Assembly (NCBI RefSeq): GCF_964186625.1
Contig: NZ_OZ075108.1
Span: forward strand, 1,798,001-1,862,000
Reading direction: 5' to 3'
Length of the DNA: 64,000 nucleotides
From: Asticcacaulis sp. MM231
Lineage (GTDB): Bacteria > Pseudomonadota > Alphaproteobacteria > Caulobacterales > Caulobacteraceae
Shown here: in pieces, positions 1 through 9,596 of the stretch
Layout: every line of letters begins with the position of its first letter
Position numbering within the stretch: the first letter of the stretch is position 1
Notes under the pieces: generated by a model
The model's database searches: none
Told to the model about the DNA's origin: nothing
Seen by the model: the letters and a program-made list of their open reading frames with translations, nothing else
Made by a program: the position numbers and the translations under genes

Positions 1-663
1 CTGGGTCAAGACGGCACCAACGCGCTGATGGCCCAGCTTGGTCTTGGCCAGGGCGATGCTGCCTTCTTCGTGGCTGGCGATCCTAAGGTGTTCTACAAGT
101 TCGCCGGTTCCGCCCGCACCAAGGTCGGCACCGATCTCGGCCTGGTTGATGAAGATCAGTTCAAGTTCTGCTGGATCGTCGATTTCCCGATGTTCGAGTT
201 CAACGATGAGGAAAAGAAGGTCGATTTCTCGCACAATCCGTTCTCGATGCCGCAAGGCGAGATGGAAGCGCTGCAAACCAAAGACCCGCTCGATATTCTG
301 GCCTATCAGTACGACATCGTCTGTAATGGTTATGAGTTGTGCTCGGGTGCGATCCGGAACCACAAGCAGGATATCATGCTGAAAGCCTTCGAGATCGCTG
401 GCTATGACGAAGCGTTCGTTGAGTCGCAATTCGGCGGCATGCTCAACGCCTTCAAATACGGCGCACCGCCGCACGGTGGTCTGGCGCCGGGTATCGACCG
501 TATTGTGATGCTGCTGGCTGGCCAGCAGGCCATCCGCGAGGTTATCGCCTTCCCTCTGAACCAACAGGGGCAGGATGTGATGATGAGTGCGCCTTCTGAT
601 GTGCTCGATAAGCAGTTGAAAGAACTGCATATCCGCACGCAGATGCCGATCAAGGTACCCTGA
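1..663 (+). CDS. aspS: Aspartyl-tRNA synthetase, C-terminal part (5' end outside window)
   Basis: The open frame runs from base 1 and encodes the last 220 residues of a bacterial-type class II aspartyl-tRNA synthetase, which charges tRNA-Asp (or tRNA-Asn as well in non-discriminating forms) in the cytosol. Visible landmarks are the [11 protein letters not shown] stretch of the catalytic domain and the class II motif 3 [13 protein letters not shown] with its ATP-binding arginine. The [16 protein letters not shown] segment near the C terminus is also typical. The N-terminal anticodon-binding domain and motif 1 lie upstream of the window. It converges on the pentapeptide-repeat gene across a hairpin that contains its stop codon. 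Confidence 0.95.
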   Translation: MGQDGTNALMAQLGLGQGDAAFFVAGDPKVFYKFAGSARTKVGTDLGLVDEDQFKFCWIVDFPMFEFNDEEKKVDFSHNPFSMPQGEMEALQTKDPLDILAYQYDIVCNGYELCSGAIRNHKQDIMLKAFEIAGYDEAFVESQFGGMLNAFKYGAPPHGGLAPGIDRIVMLLAGQQAIREVIAFPLNQQGQDVMMSAPSDVLDKQLKELHIRTQMPIKVP

Positions 664-703
664 TTTATGGTTTATGGGGGCACAGCCCCAAACCCCATAA
701 ATC
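662..703. terminator. Hairpin between aspS and the convergent pentapeptide gene
   Basis: A nine-base inverted repeat (GATTTATGG at 662-670 and CCATAAATC at 695-703) encloses a second GGGGC/GCCCC pairing. It begins inside the aspS stop codon and ends nine bases before the stop of the opposite gene. Its place between two convergent genes suggests a bidirectional terminator. It lacks a clean T tract, so the role is inferred. Confidence 0.5.
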
Positions 704-711
704 AGCAGCAC

Positions 712-1206
712 TTACTGCACTGTGCAAACCGGAATGCGCAGACCGGCGGGCAGTTCCGTGGCGCGGTCGCCGCAGGTCTGGTCCATCTGGCGCTGCGTCA
801 GGCCGGTCGCTGTGCGCATTTCCGCACCGGAGAAGTTGACGCCGGAGAGGAAAGCGCCTTTGAAGTTGGCGTGTTCGAGATAGGCGCCGACGAAATTGGC
901 GTTGGTCAGGTTGGCACCGGAGAAGTTGGAGCGGCCAAACAAGGCAGCGGAGGCATTAATGTCGCGCAGATCAGCGCCAGCAAAGCTGGTGCCGTTGAAA
1001 ATGCCCAGCCCCATATCGGATTGACGCAGGCGGGCACCGGCGAAGTTCTTGTTCTTAAGGGTACGATTGTTGAAATCGGCCTGGAAAAGATTGCACTTCG
1101 GGCAATTGGCGCCATTTTGTGCCGCACTGACCTGAGAGGCATTTTGAGCCATAGCCGGTGCAGCCAGGAAAGAGGCGGCAAGAAGGACAAGCGCTATACG
1201 TTTCAT
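712..1206 (-). CDS. Secreted pentapeptide-repeat protein
   Basis: A 164-residue protein with a Sec-type signal peptide (residues 1-20, ending APAMA-Q), so it is probably periplasmic. Residues about 40-135 are tandem A(D/N)LXX-type pentapeptides (for example ADLRDI, SNFSG, ANLTN, ANFVG, ANFKG), which in this family fold as a right-handed quadrilateral beta-helix. Four cysteines flank the repeats: a CPKC pair at 35-38 and single residues near 145 and 161, which could form disulfides in the periplasm. No enzymatic motif is visible and its partner is unknown. The long antisense frame across it is a by-product of the repeat composition. Confidence 0.8.
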   Translation of the reverse strand: MKRIALVLLAASFLAAPAMAQNASQVSAAQNGANCPKCNLFQADFNNRTLKNKNFAGARLRQSDMGLGIFNGTSFAGADLRDINASAALFGRSNFSGANLTNANFVGAYLEHANFKGAFLSGVNFSGAEMRTATGLTQRQMDQTCGDRATELPAGLRIPVCTVQ

Positions 1207-1266
1207 AAAAGGACACCTTCGCTAAGATTTGCAGGAACACCAGCAAGAGGCGGGCCATTACCGATA

Positions 1267-4056
1267 TTACCGCTCGTCTACATCATCCTGGCTTACCAAG
1301 GCCTTATCAGGTTCGGATTTTTTGCGATTGCCAAAAGGCACCACCACCAGATTATCGGTCGCTGTACCGCGTGCGAACCCTTTCGAAATCAGTTGCGACG
1401 CCGGCATGGCGTTGCTGGGCGCATCGTCGGTCTCCGGCAACGCATCGCCATGGAAATAGCCCTGCCCCAAACCATCGGCATTCAGTTCTGAAGGATCGGC
1501 GTTGGAAAGATCATCGCGGTCGAGATAGGAAATGGCCAGTTCGCGGAAGATATAATCCAGGATCGAGGTTGCCGACTTGACGCGATCATTGCCGGTCACG
1601 GGGCCCGCCGGCTCGAAACGCGTGAAAACATAGGCCTCGACAAACTCTTCAAGTGGTACGCCGTATTGCAGACCGATCGAGATGGCGATGGCGAAATTGT
1701 TCATCAGCGAGCGGAAGGCAGCGCCTTCCTTGTGCATGTCGATGAAAATTTCGCCAAGCGTGCCGTTTTCATATTCACCGGTATGGATGTAGACCTTGTG
1801 GCCGCCGACGCCCGCCTTCTGGATATAGCCCTTGCGGCGATCCGGCAGCTTGGTGCGCGTCCGCTCGCGCTCTACGATTTTTTCAATGATACGTGCAGCG
1901 GTTTCCCTGGCGGGGGCGGGCTCGGAAGTACGTTTTGGCGCTTCATCCACATCGGGAATATCGAGCGCGAAATCAAGTGGCGCCTCAGCGCGCACCGCGG
2001 AAATGGCGCGCAGGCCGGAACTGGCCGCGAGGGAATAGAGCTTCATGACGTCTAGCACACCCTGGTCCCAGGCCAAGGAAAACGGGGCTACGGCCGGCGC
2101 ATCGAGCAAGGCTTCGATCTGTTGACGCAACTGGATTTGCGCTTTGCGACCGACGGGTGCGAGCAGATGGTAGGTGGCGTCACTGACCAGTTTGAGGGCT
2201 TCGGGGTCTTTGTGGCCAAAAATATGGGCCTCGGCCATCAGAACTTCTGTTGGCGAAAAGCCCATGATGTCCAGAAGGTTAAGCGAGGGATCTGACAGAT
2301 CGCTTTCGCTCAGGCCCCAAATGTCCTGGATAAAGGCGGAATCGATATGACGCACCGAAAACACCTCAGCGAGGCTGGAAGACGTGAGCAGGGCCGCTTC
2401 CAGGCGGTCGATCTCGAACTCGCTCAGGCCCTTGGATTTCAAAGCGCTGACGTGGATATGCGGCGCATCAATCAGGCTGCGATGCCCCATAAGTACGCCG
2501 CGTACATCCCCCCATGTCTGAGATATGGCCTGCAAGCCCTTGATGACACAGGCTTTCACGGTGGGGACGAAAATACCGTCTTCAGTTTCCATAACCGTCA
2601 GCAGATCGGTGACGCCGCGATCGCCGAGGCCGACGCCCAGGCGTAAGGCCAGTTCGGCATCATCGAACAGACCGGTGACCTGAGCATTGCGCAGGCCGGT
2701 TTTCTTGGCCAGTTTGAGCGCGGTCTGGATCAGGTCAAGCGCGTGTGATTTGAGCCCGGCATGGCCTTTGAGCGCCGTGATCTGATACAGGCGCTGGCTG
2801 AGACGGTCGGTTTGCTCGGCCTTGTCAGCGGCAAAATCGCCATAGGCGCCGATATGCGCGGCCAGGGTCGCCGAGGCATGGGCGGCGGCGGCTTCAAACA
2901 GGGCAAAGATATGCGTGGCGAGGTCAGTACCCGCCTTGTCATTCAGGCTCAGACCCTGGCCCATAATCGCTTCGCCAAGGCCGGCAAGAGTCAGACTCAA
3001 GGGGCGTGTCGCGTGGCGGCGCTGGCTGTCTTCCAGGGTGGACGAGAACCCGATGGCGGCTTCAATATCGAGCGCTTGCGTCCACAGGCCTATGGTTTCG
3101 ATAAAGGTTTCGCTGGCGAAGTCTCCAAGATCATCGAAAAACTTATCAATATTGATGGCGGCGCTGGCGGCAAAATTGTGCGCTTCGACCACCTCGGCGT
3201 CGTGCGGATTAAAAACAATAGACATGGCGCCGGTTTCGAGCGCGGTTTCCGCCGCCAGAACGGATGACGGATCGCCGGCGCTTAAGAGGTCACGTTCGCC
3301 TATAACGGCGCGCAGGCGCGGCTTGGCAGGCGCGGGCGCGGGCGTGCGTGACCAATCCGCTGGTACCATGCCCTGACTGATCTGGATCTGCCGTGCGATT
3401 AAGGTATCCGAGGCGCCAAAGCGACGCGCCTTGCTGGCGGCACGTGCAAGCGCAGGATTGTGTTTCAGGCTGGCGCGCTGATCGCCTTCTGAACGATCAA
3501 TGGCGTGGCTGATATCATCGAGCGCCTGCGCCAGTCGCGTCTGGGCCGCTGATACCAGTGTCGTGGCGCGTGCTTCGATCAACACTTGATTGAGCGATTG
3601 CCGGCCCGCCGGATCATCGAGGAACAAAGGCTCGCTGTCAGCAAGAGGGGGCAGTACGTCACGGGCCGTCGGGTGCACACGTTGGCCAGACGCCTTTCCA
3701 AGGGCCGGTGCCGCCAGCCCGGACAGCAGGGTCATTTCGATCGCTTCAGCGAAATTTGCGGCCATGGCGGCGTCGGCAAAGTGACCGAGGCGCAGGCCCC
3801 ATTGCGCCAGACGATGCGCGTAGGTGGCAATGGCGCCATCAAAAACATCGGCTTCGGGATCGATGGCAAGCGACGCTGCGCCCGCCGGCAGGTCATGCGG
3901 CAGCGAATCAGCCCAGTCCAGCCACGCCTCGACTTGCACCGATGTCAGGTCACGGGGGCACAAAACCTCGCTGAAACCGGCGGAGCGTTCGATCTCGCGC
4001 AGTTCCAGATCGTTCTCCCGGCCGAGCGCGCGCAAGGCGGATGACAGATAGGGCAT
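1267..4056 (-). CDS. Ribonucleotide-reductase-like (NrdJ-related) TSCPD-domain protein, probably non-catalytic
   Basis: A 929-residue protein. Residues 740-850 ([10 protein letters not shown] through [10 protein letters not shown]) closely resemble the C-terminal TSCPD region of alphaproteobacterial adenosylcobalamin-dependent ribonucleotide reductase. Weaker resemblance extends through the body, for example [12 protein letters not shown] and [16 protein letters not shown], which match the NrdJ barrel. Only two cysteines occur in the whole protein (LCPRD near residue 33 and KACVIKG in the middle). The active-site and C-terminal redox cysteines and a zinc CxxC are therefore absent, and dNDP formation is very unlikely. 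A good SD (AAGGAT) precedes the ATG. I infer a conserved pseudoenzyme, perhaps structural or regulatory. A full-length NrdJ should exist elsewhere in the genome. Confidence 0.8.
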   Translation of the reverse strand: MPYLSSALRALGRENDLELREIERSAGFSEVLCPRDLTSVQVEAWLDWADSLPHDLPAGAASLAIDPEADVFDGAIATYAHRLAQWGLRLGHFADAAMAANFAEAIEMTLLSGLAAPALGKASGQRVHPTARDVLPPLADSEPLFLDDPAGRQSLNQVLIEARATTLVSAAQTRLAQALDDISHAIDRSEGDQRASLKHNPALARAASKARRFGASDTLIARQIQISQGMVPADWSRTPAPAPAKPRLRAVIGERDLLSAGDPSSVLAAETALETGAMSIVFNPHDAEVVEAHNFAASAAINIDKFFDDLGDFASETFIETIGLWTQALDIEAAIGFSSTLEDSQRRHATRPLSLTLAGLGEAIMGQGLSLNDKAGTDLATHIFALFEAAAAHASATLAAHIGAYGDFAADKAEQTDRLSQRLYQITALKGHAGLKSHALDLIQTALKLAKKTGLRNAQVTGLFDDAELALRLGVGLGDRGVTDLLTVMETEDGIFVPTVKACVIKGLQAISQTWGDVRGVLMGHRSLIDAPHIHVSALKSKGLSEFEIDRLEAALLTSSSLAEVFSVRHIDSAFIQDIWGLSESDLSDPSLNLLDIMGFSPTEVLMAEAHIFGHKDPEALKLVSDATYHLLAPVGRKAQIQLRQQIEALLDAPAVAPFSLAWDQGVLDVMKLYSLAASSGLRAISAVRAEAPLDFALDIPDVDEAPKRTSEPAPARETAARIIEKIVERERTRTKLPDRRKGYIQKAGVGGHKVYIHTGEYENGTLGEIFIDMHKEGAAFRSLMNNFAIAISIGLQYGVPLEEFVEAYVFTRFEPAGPVTGNDRVKSATSILDYIFRELAISYLDRDDLSNADPSELNADGLGQGYFHGDALPETDDAPSNAMPASQLISKGFARGTATDNLVVVPFGNRKKSEPDKALVSQDDVDER

Positions 4057-4280
4057 GTGTAATCCTTAAATCTACCGGACATTACCCCCAGATGTAGCGT
4101 TAATTTTTACATACATCAATAAATCTGGTGTCCCTTTGTATATTCATCCACAATATGTTGATGTCGCGATGGCTTTTTGCCGAGCACAATATTTTCCTGT
4201 CCGGCTTTACCTGCGCACGCGGGCTCTTTATAGTCGGGAGTTGAATTTCGGGGCGTGTGATGCGTCTCTGGTAAGGATAT

Positions 4281-4700
4281 ATGACGATGCGCTGGTTGCT
4301 TAATTTACTCGCTCCTTCTTTTACCTGGTGGAATGGCGCCACGCTTGGCACGCTTTTTACCATTGGCAAGCATGGTCGCCAGGTCGGCACGGACGAGTTT
4401 GGCAACCGCTATTTTGAAGGTCGCACCGCCAAGAACAGTTATGATACGGGCCGTAAGCGCCGCTGGGTGCTGTACAACGGTTATGCCGACGCCTCGAAGA
4501 TTCCGCCCGATTGGCATGGCTGGATGCATTACACCTATGACACGCCGCCTTCGGAAGAACCTCTGCGTCGCAAGGCTTGGGAAAAGCCCCACATGCCAAA
4601 TATGAGTGGCACTCCTTATGCGCAGTTCCCATCGGGTTCGCTCAATGCAGAGGCCGAACGCCAGAAGACGACCGGCGATTACGAAGCCTGGAAACCCTAA
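4281..4700 (+). CDS. NADH:ubiquinone oxidoreductase accessory subunit NDUFA12
   Basis: This 139-residue protein has the NDUFA12/B17.2 pattern: a short hydrophobic start with WWNGATLGTLF, then DEFGNRYFEGR, RRWVLYNG and the DWHGWMHYTYDTPP segment that is diagnostic of the family. In alphaproteobacteria and mitochondria this subunit sits on the peripheral arm of respiratory complex I. The ATG at 4281 is preceded by AAGGAT. It is followed after 15 bases by the DUF2155 gene, the arrangement familiar from Caulobacter relatives, so the two are probably co-transcribed. Confidence 0.93.
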   Translation: MTMRWLLNLLAPSFTWWNGATLGTLFTIGKHGRQVGTDEFGNRYFEGRTAKNSYDTGRKRRWVLYNGYADASKIPPDWHGWMHYTYDTPPSEEPLRRKAWEKPHMPNMSGTPYAQFPSGSLNAEAERQKTTGDYEAWKP

Positions 4701-4715
4701 CCGGAGCGACCCCTT

Positions 4716-5454
4716 ATGAAGCGCGTCACCGTTTCCGGATGGGCTATGCTTGCGGCTGTGGCGGCGTGCGTGGTTATTCCGGCCTCCGCCCAGGTGCCAC
4801 CGCCCGATCGTGGCGGTAATGGTGGTGATGCGCCGCACTATGTCGATAGCGCGGATTACGATCCGCAGCCCTATTATGTCGATGGCGTGCAGTATAAGCC
4901 CTATGTGCCGGAAAAGAAAAAAGCCAAGCCAGCGGCCGAAGCGGTCAAGCCCGCGTCCACTCCGGTATCGCCGAGCGATACGCCTGTGAGCGAACTCCAT
5001 CCGTTTGTGCCGCAGCAGACGCCGTCCAAGGTGGCGCAAGCCGAGGCAACCTCCAAATCAGCATCGTCTTCTGAGGCCAGCGCGTCTTCCTATGCGCCGC
5101 AAAAACGTGCTCGTTATGCTGTGGCGATTATCGAGGCGCTCGATAAGGTGACGGCGGAAAGCGTGCGTTTTGAGGCGCCGATCGGCAAGCCCATCCGCTA
5201 CAAGGGCCTGATCTATACGGTCAAGGCCTGCGAAACAACGGCTGAAGACGAGCCGATGTCGGATGCCATGGCCTATGTACGCGTGCGCACCAATCCGACG
5301 GCGGCCACCAATACGTCACCGGCGATCAAGTCCAAGGAAGTTTTCCGCGGCTGGACGTTTGCCTCGAACTCCGAGCCTCAATCCTATCCAGCATCCGGTC
5401 TATGATGCCTGGGTGATCAGTTGCCGGCAGCCCCTGATCAGCGCCACGAGCTAA
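4716..5454 (+). CDS. DUF2155 periplasmic protein, single-base frameshift near its C terminus
   Basis: An exported protein: signal peptide in residues 1-26 (ending PASAQ), a Pro/Ala/Lys-rich linker, then the DUF2155 domain (ALDKVTAESVRFEAPIGKP, KGLIYTVKACETTA, VFRGWTFAS). The frame stops at 5405, but the family's ending SLNPIQHPVYDAWVISC continues in another frame to a stop at 5454. Removing one A from GAACTC (5366-5371) joins the two and gives GWTFASTPSLNPIQHP. I annotate the repaired extent. Its stop overlaps the convergent aat stop by four bases. DUF2155 has no assigned biochemical role; its place beside NDUFA12 is conserved in alphaproteobacteria. Confidence 0.85.
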
Positions 5455-6104
5455 GTCGTCAGAATGTCCATGACATCGCGCCCCGAAGCCGTGCGCGGCA
5501 AATCATAAAAATCACCTTTCAGGTCGATAGCCTGCGCCAGCCTGACCAGGTAGTCGGTCTTCGGCAGTTCGATTACGCCGAACTGGCTCAGATGGTCGGT
5601 CTGGAATTGGCAATCGAGCAGGCTGAACCCGCCGGCTTTCAGGCGCGCCACCAGGTGCACAAGGGCGATCTTCGAGACGTCACGTTCGCGCGACACCATG
5701 CTTTCACCAAAGAAGGCGCCGCCGATAGAGACCCCATACAGGCCGCCCAGCAATTGACTGTCATCGCCCTTGGACCACACCTCGACGCTATGCGCCAACC
5801 CACGCGCGAACAGCGCCTGATAGAGCGCCTGAATCGAATGGCTGATCCAGGTCGAGGTGCGGTTCATGGCTTCCTCGGCGCAAAGCTCGATGATCTGGCT
5901 AAAGGCCGTGTCAATGCGGATGGTATAGGCATCCTTGCGCACGGTGCGGGCCAGTCGTGATGGAATGTGAAAGCCATCGAGTGGCAGGACGCCACGCATT
6001 GGCGGATCGACGAGGAACAGATAGTCGTCATCGCGCGCATCCGACATAGGGAAGATGCCGGTGCGATAGCAGTCGATCAGGTCATCAAGGGTAAAGTCAG
6101 CCAA
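5451..6104 (-). CDS. aat: Leucyl/phenylalanyl-tRNA--protein transferase
   Basis: At 217 residues it is full length for the family. Aat transfers Leu or Phe from aminoacyl-tRNA to proteins with N-terminal Arg or Lys, marking them for ClpS/ClpAP in the N-end rule pathway. Family signatures are visible: YRTGIFPM near the start, VDPPMRGVLPLDGFHIPSRL, HSVEVW, GGLYGVSIGGAFFGESMVS and LLDCQFQTDHLSQFG. It is the last gene of a minus-strand cluster aroQ-accB-accC-aat, 33 bases after accC. Confidence 0.95.
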   Translation of the reverse strand: MADFTLDDLIDCYRTGIFPMSDARDDDYLFLVDPPMRGVLPLDGFHIPSRLARTVRKDAYTIRIDTAFSQIIELCAEEAMNRTSTWISHSIQALYQALFARGLAHSVEVWSKGDDSQLLGGLYGVSIGGAFFGESMVSRERDVSKIALVHLVARLKAGGFSLLDCQFQTDHLSQFGVIELPKTDYLVRLAQAIDLKGDFYDLPRTASGRDVMDILTT

Positions 6105-6137
6105 GGCTTGCGCCGCCGTGTTGTGGGGGCAGGGACG

Positions 6138-7514
6138 TTACGCCCCTGCTTCTTGCGCCTTGATCCAGTTTTCCAGCCAGTGGATGTTGTAGTCACCCGA
6201 CTGGACATCCTTTTCCTGCAACAGGTCGAGGAAAAGCGGGATGGTCGTGTCGATACCCGTCACCACCGTTTCACCGAGCGCACGCTTGAGGCGGGCAAGA
6301 GCTTCCGGACGGTCGCGGCCGTGCACGATCAGTTTGCCGACCAGCGAGTTGTAATAGGGCGGGATGGCGTAACCGTTATAGATCGCCGAATCCAGGCGCA
6401 CACCGAGACCGCCGGGCGCGTGGAAATCAGTGACCGTTCCGGGTGAAGGCACGAAGGTGCGGGCGTTTTCAGCATTGATGCGGACTTCGATCGCATGGCC
6501 CTTGAGCTTGATATCGTCCTGGGTGAACGATAGCGGCAGGCCTTCGGCGATACGGATTTGTTCGCGCACCAGATCGATGTTGGTGACGTATTCGGTCACC
6601 GGATGCTCGACCTGAAGTCGGGTGTTCATCTCGATGAAGAAGAATTCACCGTCCTCGTACAGGAACTCGATGGTGCCGACGCCGAGATAGCCGATCTTCT
6701 TGATGGCGTTGACGACGATCATGCCGATCTTGTCGCGCGCGGCATCATCGATGGCCGGCGAAGGCGCTTCTTCGAGCACCTTCTGGTGGCGGCGCTGCAA
6801 GGAGCAGTCGCGCTCACCGAGGTGGACGACATTACCGTGGCTGTCGGCGATCACCTGGATCTCGATGTGGCGCGGCTTCTGGAGATAACGTTCCATATAA
6901 ACCGTCCCGTCGCCAAAGGCCGCGGCGGCTTCGGTCTGGGCACTGAGCACGGCTTCGGCGAGAAACTCGCGGTCCTTGGCGACCTTCATGCCACGTCCAC
7001 CACCGCCGGCAGCGGCCTTGATGATAAGCGGGAAGCCGATGGTTTCAGCCGCTTCCATGGCTTCCTCAACGGTCGACACGCCGCCATCGGAACCTGGAAC
7101 AACCGGGATACCGGCGTCCTTAGCGGCTTGCTTGGCGGTGATCTTGTCGCCCATCATGCGGATGTGTTCGGGCTTCGGACCGATGAAGGTCATGCCGTGG
7201 GCGCCGACGATCTCAGCGAAGCGGGCGTTTTCCGACAGGAAGCCGTAGCCCGGGTGGATCGCCTGTGCGCCGGTGATTTCGGCAGCGGCGATGATCGACG
7301 GGATATTGAGATACGACTTCGAGGCCGATGCCGGCCCGATACAGACGGACTCGTCGGCCAGATGCACGTGCATGGCGGTGCGGTCGGCTTCGGAATGGAC
7401 GGCCACGGTGGCGATGCCCATTTCCTTGGCGGCGCGGATGACCCGCAGGGCGATTTCACCACGATTGGCGATGAGAATCTTGTCGAAGGTCTTTACTGGG
7501 GAATCTTGAGTCAT
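6138..7514 (-). CDS. accC: Acetyl-CoA carboxylase, biotin carboxylase subunit
   Basis: A 458-residue AccC that carboxylates biotin on AccB with ATP and bicarbonate, the first half-reaction of malonyl-CoA synthesis. The N-terminal domain starts FDKILIANRGEIALRV. The ATP-grasp domain has the glycine-rich loop KAAAGGGGRGMKV near residue 165, and the metal and biotin-binding FIEMNTRLQVEHPVTE follows. The C-terminal biotin carboxylase domain contains RLDSAIYNGYAIPPYYNSLVGKLI. Only five bases separate it from accB, a standard accBC operon. Confidence 0.97.
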   Translation of the reverse strand: MTQDSPVKTFDKILIANRGEIALRVIRAAKEMGIATVAVHSEADRTAMHVHLADESVCIGPASASKSYLNIPSIIAAAEITGAQAIHPGYGFLSENARFAEIVGAHGMTFIGPKPEHIRMMGDKITAKQAAKDAGIPVVPGSDGGVSTVEEAMEAAETIGFPLIIKAAAGGGGRGMKVAKDREFLAEAVLSAQTEAAAAFGDGTVYMERYLQKPRHIEIQVIADSHGNVVHLGERDCSLQRRHQKVLEEAPSPAIDDAARDKIGMIVVNAIKKIGYLGVGTIEFLYEDGEFFFIEMNTRLQVEHPVTEYVTNIDLVREQIRIAEGLPLSFTQDDIKLKGHAIEVRINAENARTFVPSPGTVTDFHAPGGLGVRLDSAIYNGYAIPPYYNSLVGKLIVHGRDRPEALARLKRALGETVVTGIDTTIPLFLDLLQEKDVQSGDYNIHWLENWIKAQEAGA

Positions 7515-7519
7515 GTGTC

Positions 7520-8008
7520 TTACTCGAAGACGACGAGCGCTTCGCCGAATTCGACGGGTTGGGAATCGCTGACCAGAATCTGGGCCACAACGCCTTCACG
7601 TGGCGACGGAATAGGGTTCATCGTCTTCATGGCTTCGATGATCAGCAGGGTCTGGCCTTGCTTGACCTTGTCACCCACCTTGATGAAGGCAGGCGTGCCG
7701 GGCTGGGCCTGTAGATAGACCGTGCCGACCATAGGCGATTTGATGGCGTCCTTGGCGACGGCGGACGCTGCAGCGGGAGCCGGTGCGACATCGGCCGCAG
7801 GCGCAGCAACAGGGGCCGTGGGAGCGGGCGCATAGCTTTGCGCATAGGCAACGCTGGGGGCCGCTGTAAGCTGGCGCGCCACGCGGATCTTGAGATCGCC
7901 CTGTTCGACCTCGATCTCGGTCAGCTCGGTTTCCTTCAGGATGTCGGCGAGCTTGCGGATCAGCTTAGGGTCGATCGGATCGGCGGCGGGAGCTTTGGGA
8001 GTTGTCAT
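7520..8008 (-). CDS. accB: Acetyl-CoA carboxylase biotin carboxyl carrier protein
   Basis: A 162-residue biotin carrier. The N-terminal part (IRKLADILKETELTEIEVEQGDLKIRV) is typical of AccB. An Ala/Pro-rich flexible linker covers roughly residues 50-85. The C-terminal biotinyl domain carries EAMKTMN, with the biotinylated lysine near residue 128. It presents carboxybiotin to the AccA/AccD carboxyltransferase. Its gene lies between aroQ (39 bases upstream) and accC (5 bases downstream), on the same strand. Confidence 0.97.
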   Translation of the reverse strand: MTTPKAPAADPIDPKLIRKLADILKETELTEIEVEQGDLKIRVARQLTAAPSVAYAQSYAPAPTAPVAAPAADVAPAPAAASAVAKDAIKSPMVGTVYLQAQPGTPAFIKVGDKVKQGQTLLIIEAMKTMNPIPSPREGVVAQILVSDSQPVEFGEALVVFE

Positions 8009-8047
8009 GTGATAGCCTTGTACAAAGTCTTGAAAAATAAAAAGACT

Positions 8048-8488
8048 CTACTGTTTAACGAGGGGCAAAACGGCGCGAATGGCCAGTTCATAACCAATGG
8101 AACCAAATCCTGCAACAATCCCTTTCGCCGCCAGCGACACATATGAGTGATGCCGGAAGCTTTCGCGGGCGTGGGGATTGGAGAGGTGGCATTCGATGAT
8201 GGGGATACTCAATGCCTTGCAGGCGTCATAGAGCGCTACAGAGGTGTGGGTGTAGGCTGCCGGATTGATGATCAGCGCGCTGGCCTCGGTGCGGGCCTCC
8301 TGAATCCAGTCAACCAACTGGCCTTCGTGATTGCTTTGCCGGAACACCAGACCGTGATCTGTGCCTTCAAGCAAGACGGCGCAACGCGATTCAATATCGG
8401 CGAGGGTGTCGTAGCCATAAATTTCCGGCTCTCTTACCCCAAGGAGGTTGAGGTTTGGGCCGTTGAGGACATATATGGGCTTGGACAT
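8048..8488 (-). CDS. aroQ: 3-dehydroquinate dehydratase, type II
   Basis: A 146-residue type II dehydroquinase, third step of the shikimate pathway. Signatures: [23 protein letters not shown] with the catalytic tyrosine, [12 protein letters not shown], and the [18 protein letters not shown] loop with the catalytic histidine. I start at the ATG at 8488 (MSKPIYV), because an upstream TTG would add nine residues without family support. It heads the minus-strand cluster with accBC, a common pairing in proteobacteria, and diverges from thiS. Confidence 0.96.
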   Translation of the reverse strand: MSKPIYVLNGPNLNLLGVREPEIYGYDTLADIESRCAVLLEGTDHGLVFRQSNHEGQLVDWIQEARTEASALIINPAAYTHTSVALYDACKALSIPIIECHLSNPHARESFRHHSYVSLAAKGIVAGFGSIGYELAIRAVLPLVKQ

Positions 8489-8595
8489 GAAACCTTCGTA
8501 GAAGCAACGAAGCAATTCTTCTAACGTGTCGGGAAGAGGCTCACAAGCCTAGTCTCGCATTGCAACAGGCCCTTAGTGGCAAAAATGGCGTAAAA

Positions 8596-8796
8596 ATGGT
8601 GAAAATACTGTTGAACGGTGAGGAAAGGGAGGTTACGGCCACCACACTCACGGCTTTGATCGATGAAATCGGGCTCGAAGGCCGCAAGGTGGCCATCGAG
8701 AAGAATCTCGAAATCGTGCCGCGTTCGACCTATCTGTCCACGGCGATCGCCGACGGTGACCGTGTGGAAATTGTACATTTTGTAGGAGGCGGCTAA
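8596..8796 (+). CDS. thiS: Sulfur carrier protein ThiS
   Basis: A 66-residue ubiquitin-like sulfur carrier for thiazole synthesis in thiamine biosynthesis. It starts [13 protein letters not shown] and ends with the essential Gly-Gly (VHFVGGG), whose thiocarboxylate supplies sulfur to ThiG. The stop codon shares its last A with the thiG start (TAATG at 8794-8798), so the two are translationally coupled. No TPP riboswitch motif (CTGAGA or ACCTGA) is visible in the 107 bases upstream. Confidence 0.95.
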   Translation: MVKILLNGEEREVTATTLTALIDEIGLEGRKVAIEKNLEIVPRSTYLSTAIADGDRVEIVHFVGGG

Positions 8797-9596
8797 TGGA
8801 CGACCAAGCTTTGAAAACAGAAACATTGCCAGAGACCTGGAGTGTTGCGGGCCGCACCTTTACGTCGCGTCTGATTGTCGGCACCGGCAAGTACAAGGAC
8901 TATGCCCAGAATGCCGCCGCCGCCAAGGCGTCCGGTGCCGAAATCGTGACGGTCGCCGTGCGTCGCGTCAACCTGACCGACCCAAATCAGCCCATGCTGA
9001 TGGATTACGTGAAGCAGGACGAATTCACCTATCTGCCCAATACGGCCGGTTGCTTCACTGGCGAGGATGCGGTGCGCACCCTGCGTCTGGCGCGGGAGGC
9101 CGGTGGCTGGAATTTGGTCAAGCTCGAAGTCCTCTCCGATCCCAAGACCCTCTATCCGGACATGGAAGAGACGCTGCGCTCACTCAAGCTGCTGGTGAAG
9201 GATGGCTTCGACGTCATGGTCTATTGCAGCGATGACCCGGTCTATGCGCGCAAACTGGAAGAGGCGGGCGCCGCCGCCATCATGCCGCTGGCCGCGCCGA
9301 TCGGTTCCGGTCTCGGCATCCAGAACCCTGTCACCCTGCGCATTATCATCGAGAACGCCAAGGTGCCGGTGCTGGTCGATGCCGGGGTGGGCACAGCTTC
9401 GGAAGCGGCCGAAGCCATGGAACTGGGTTGCGACGCAGTGCTGATGAACACGGCGATTGCCGAGGCGAAAGACCCGATCCGCATGGCGCGCGCCATGAAG
9501 TATGCGGTCATGGCCGGTCGTGATGCCTATCTGGCCGGACGGATGCAGCGCAAGCTCTACGCCGATCCGTCCTCGCCGTTAGGTGGCCTGATCTAG
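8796..9596 (+). CDS. thiG: Thiazole synthase
   Basis: A 266-residue TIM-barrel enzyme that joins 1-deoxy-xylulose-5-phosphate, ThiS-thiocarboxylate and dehydroglycine to form the thiamine thiazole. Landmarks: [24 protein letters not shown], the catalytic-lysine strand [33 protein letters not shown] and [33 protein letters not shown]. The C terminus (PSSPLGGLI) is normal, so the coding sequence is intact. Its TAG stop forms part of the CTAG (9593-9596) into which the adjacent IS elements inserted. Confidence 0.96.
   Translation: MDDQALKTETLPETWSVAGRTFTSRLIVGTGKYKDYAQNAAAAKASGAEIVTVAVRRVNLTDPNQPMLMDYVKQDEFTYLPNTAGCFTGEDAVRTLRLAREAGGWNLVKLEVLSDPKTLYPDMEETLRSLKLLVKDGFDVMVYCSDDPVYARKLEEAGAAAIMPLAAPIGSGLGIQNPVTLRIIIENAKVPVLVDAGVGTASEAAEAMELGCDAVLMNTAIAEAKDPIRMARAMKYAVMAGRDAYLAGRMQRKLYADPSSPLGGLI
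9593..9596. repeat. CTAG, left copy at the IS630 boundary (overlaps thiG stop)
   Basis: First of three CTAG copies (9593-9596, 10730-10733, 12166-12169) that bracket the two adjacent insertion sequences. The inner TA is the IS630 target duplication. The TAG is also the thiG stop codon. Confidence 0.85.

Noticed and set aside
667..1491. A 274-codon plus-strand frame rich in Gly, Val and Ala
   Set aside because: It lies opposite the pentapeptide-repeat gene and the end of the NrdJ-like gene; the repeat composition explains the open antisense frame. No start signal or family resemblance.
8489..8595. TPP riboswitch before thiSG
   Set aside because: The interval is only about 107 bases and lacks the CTGAGA and ACCTGA core motifs.
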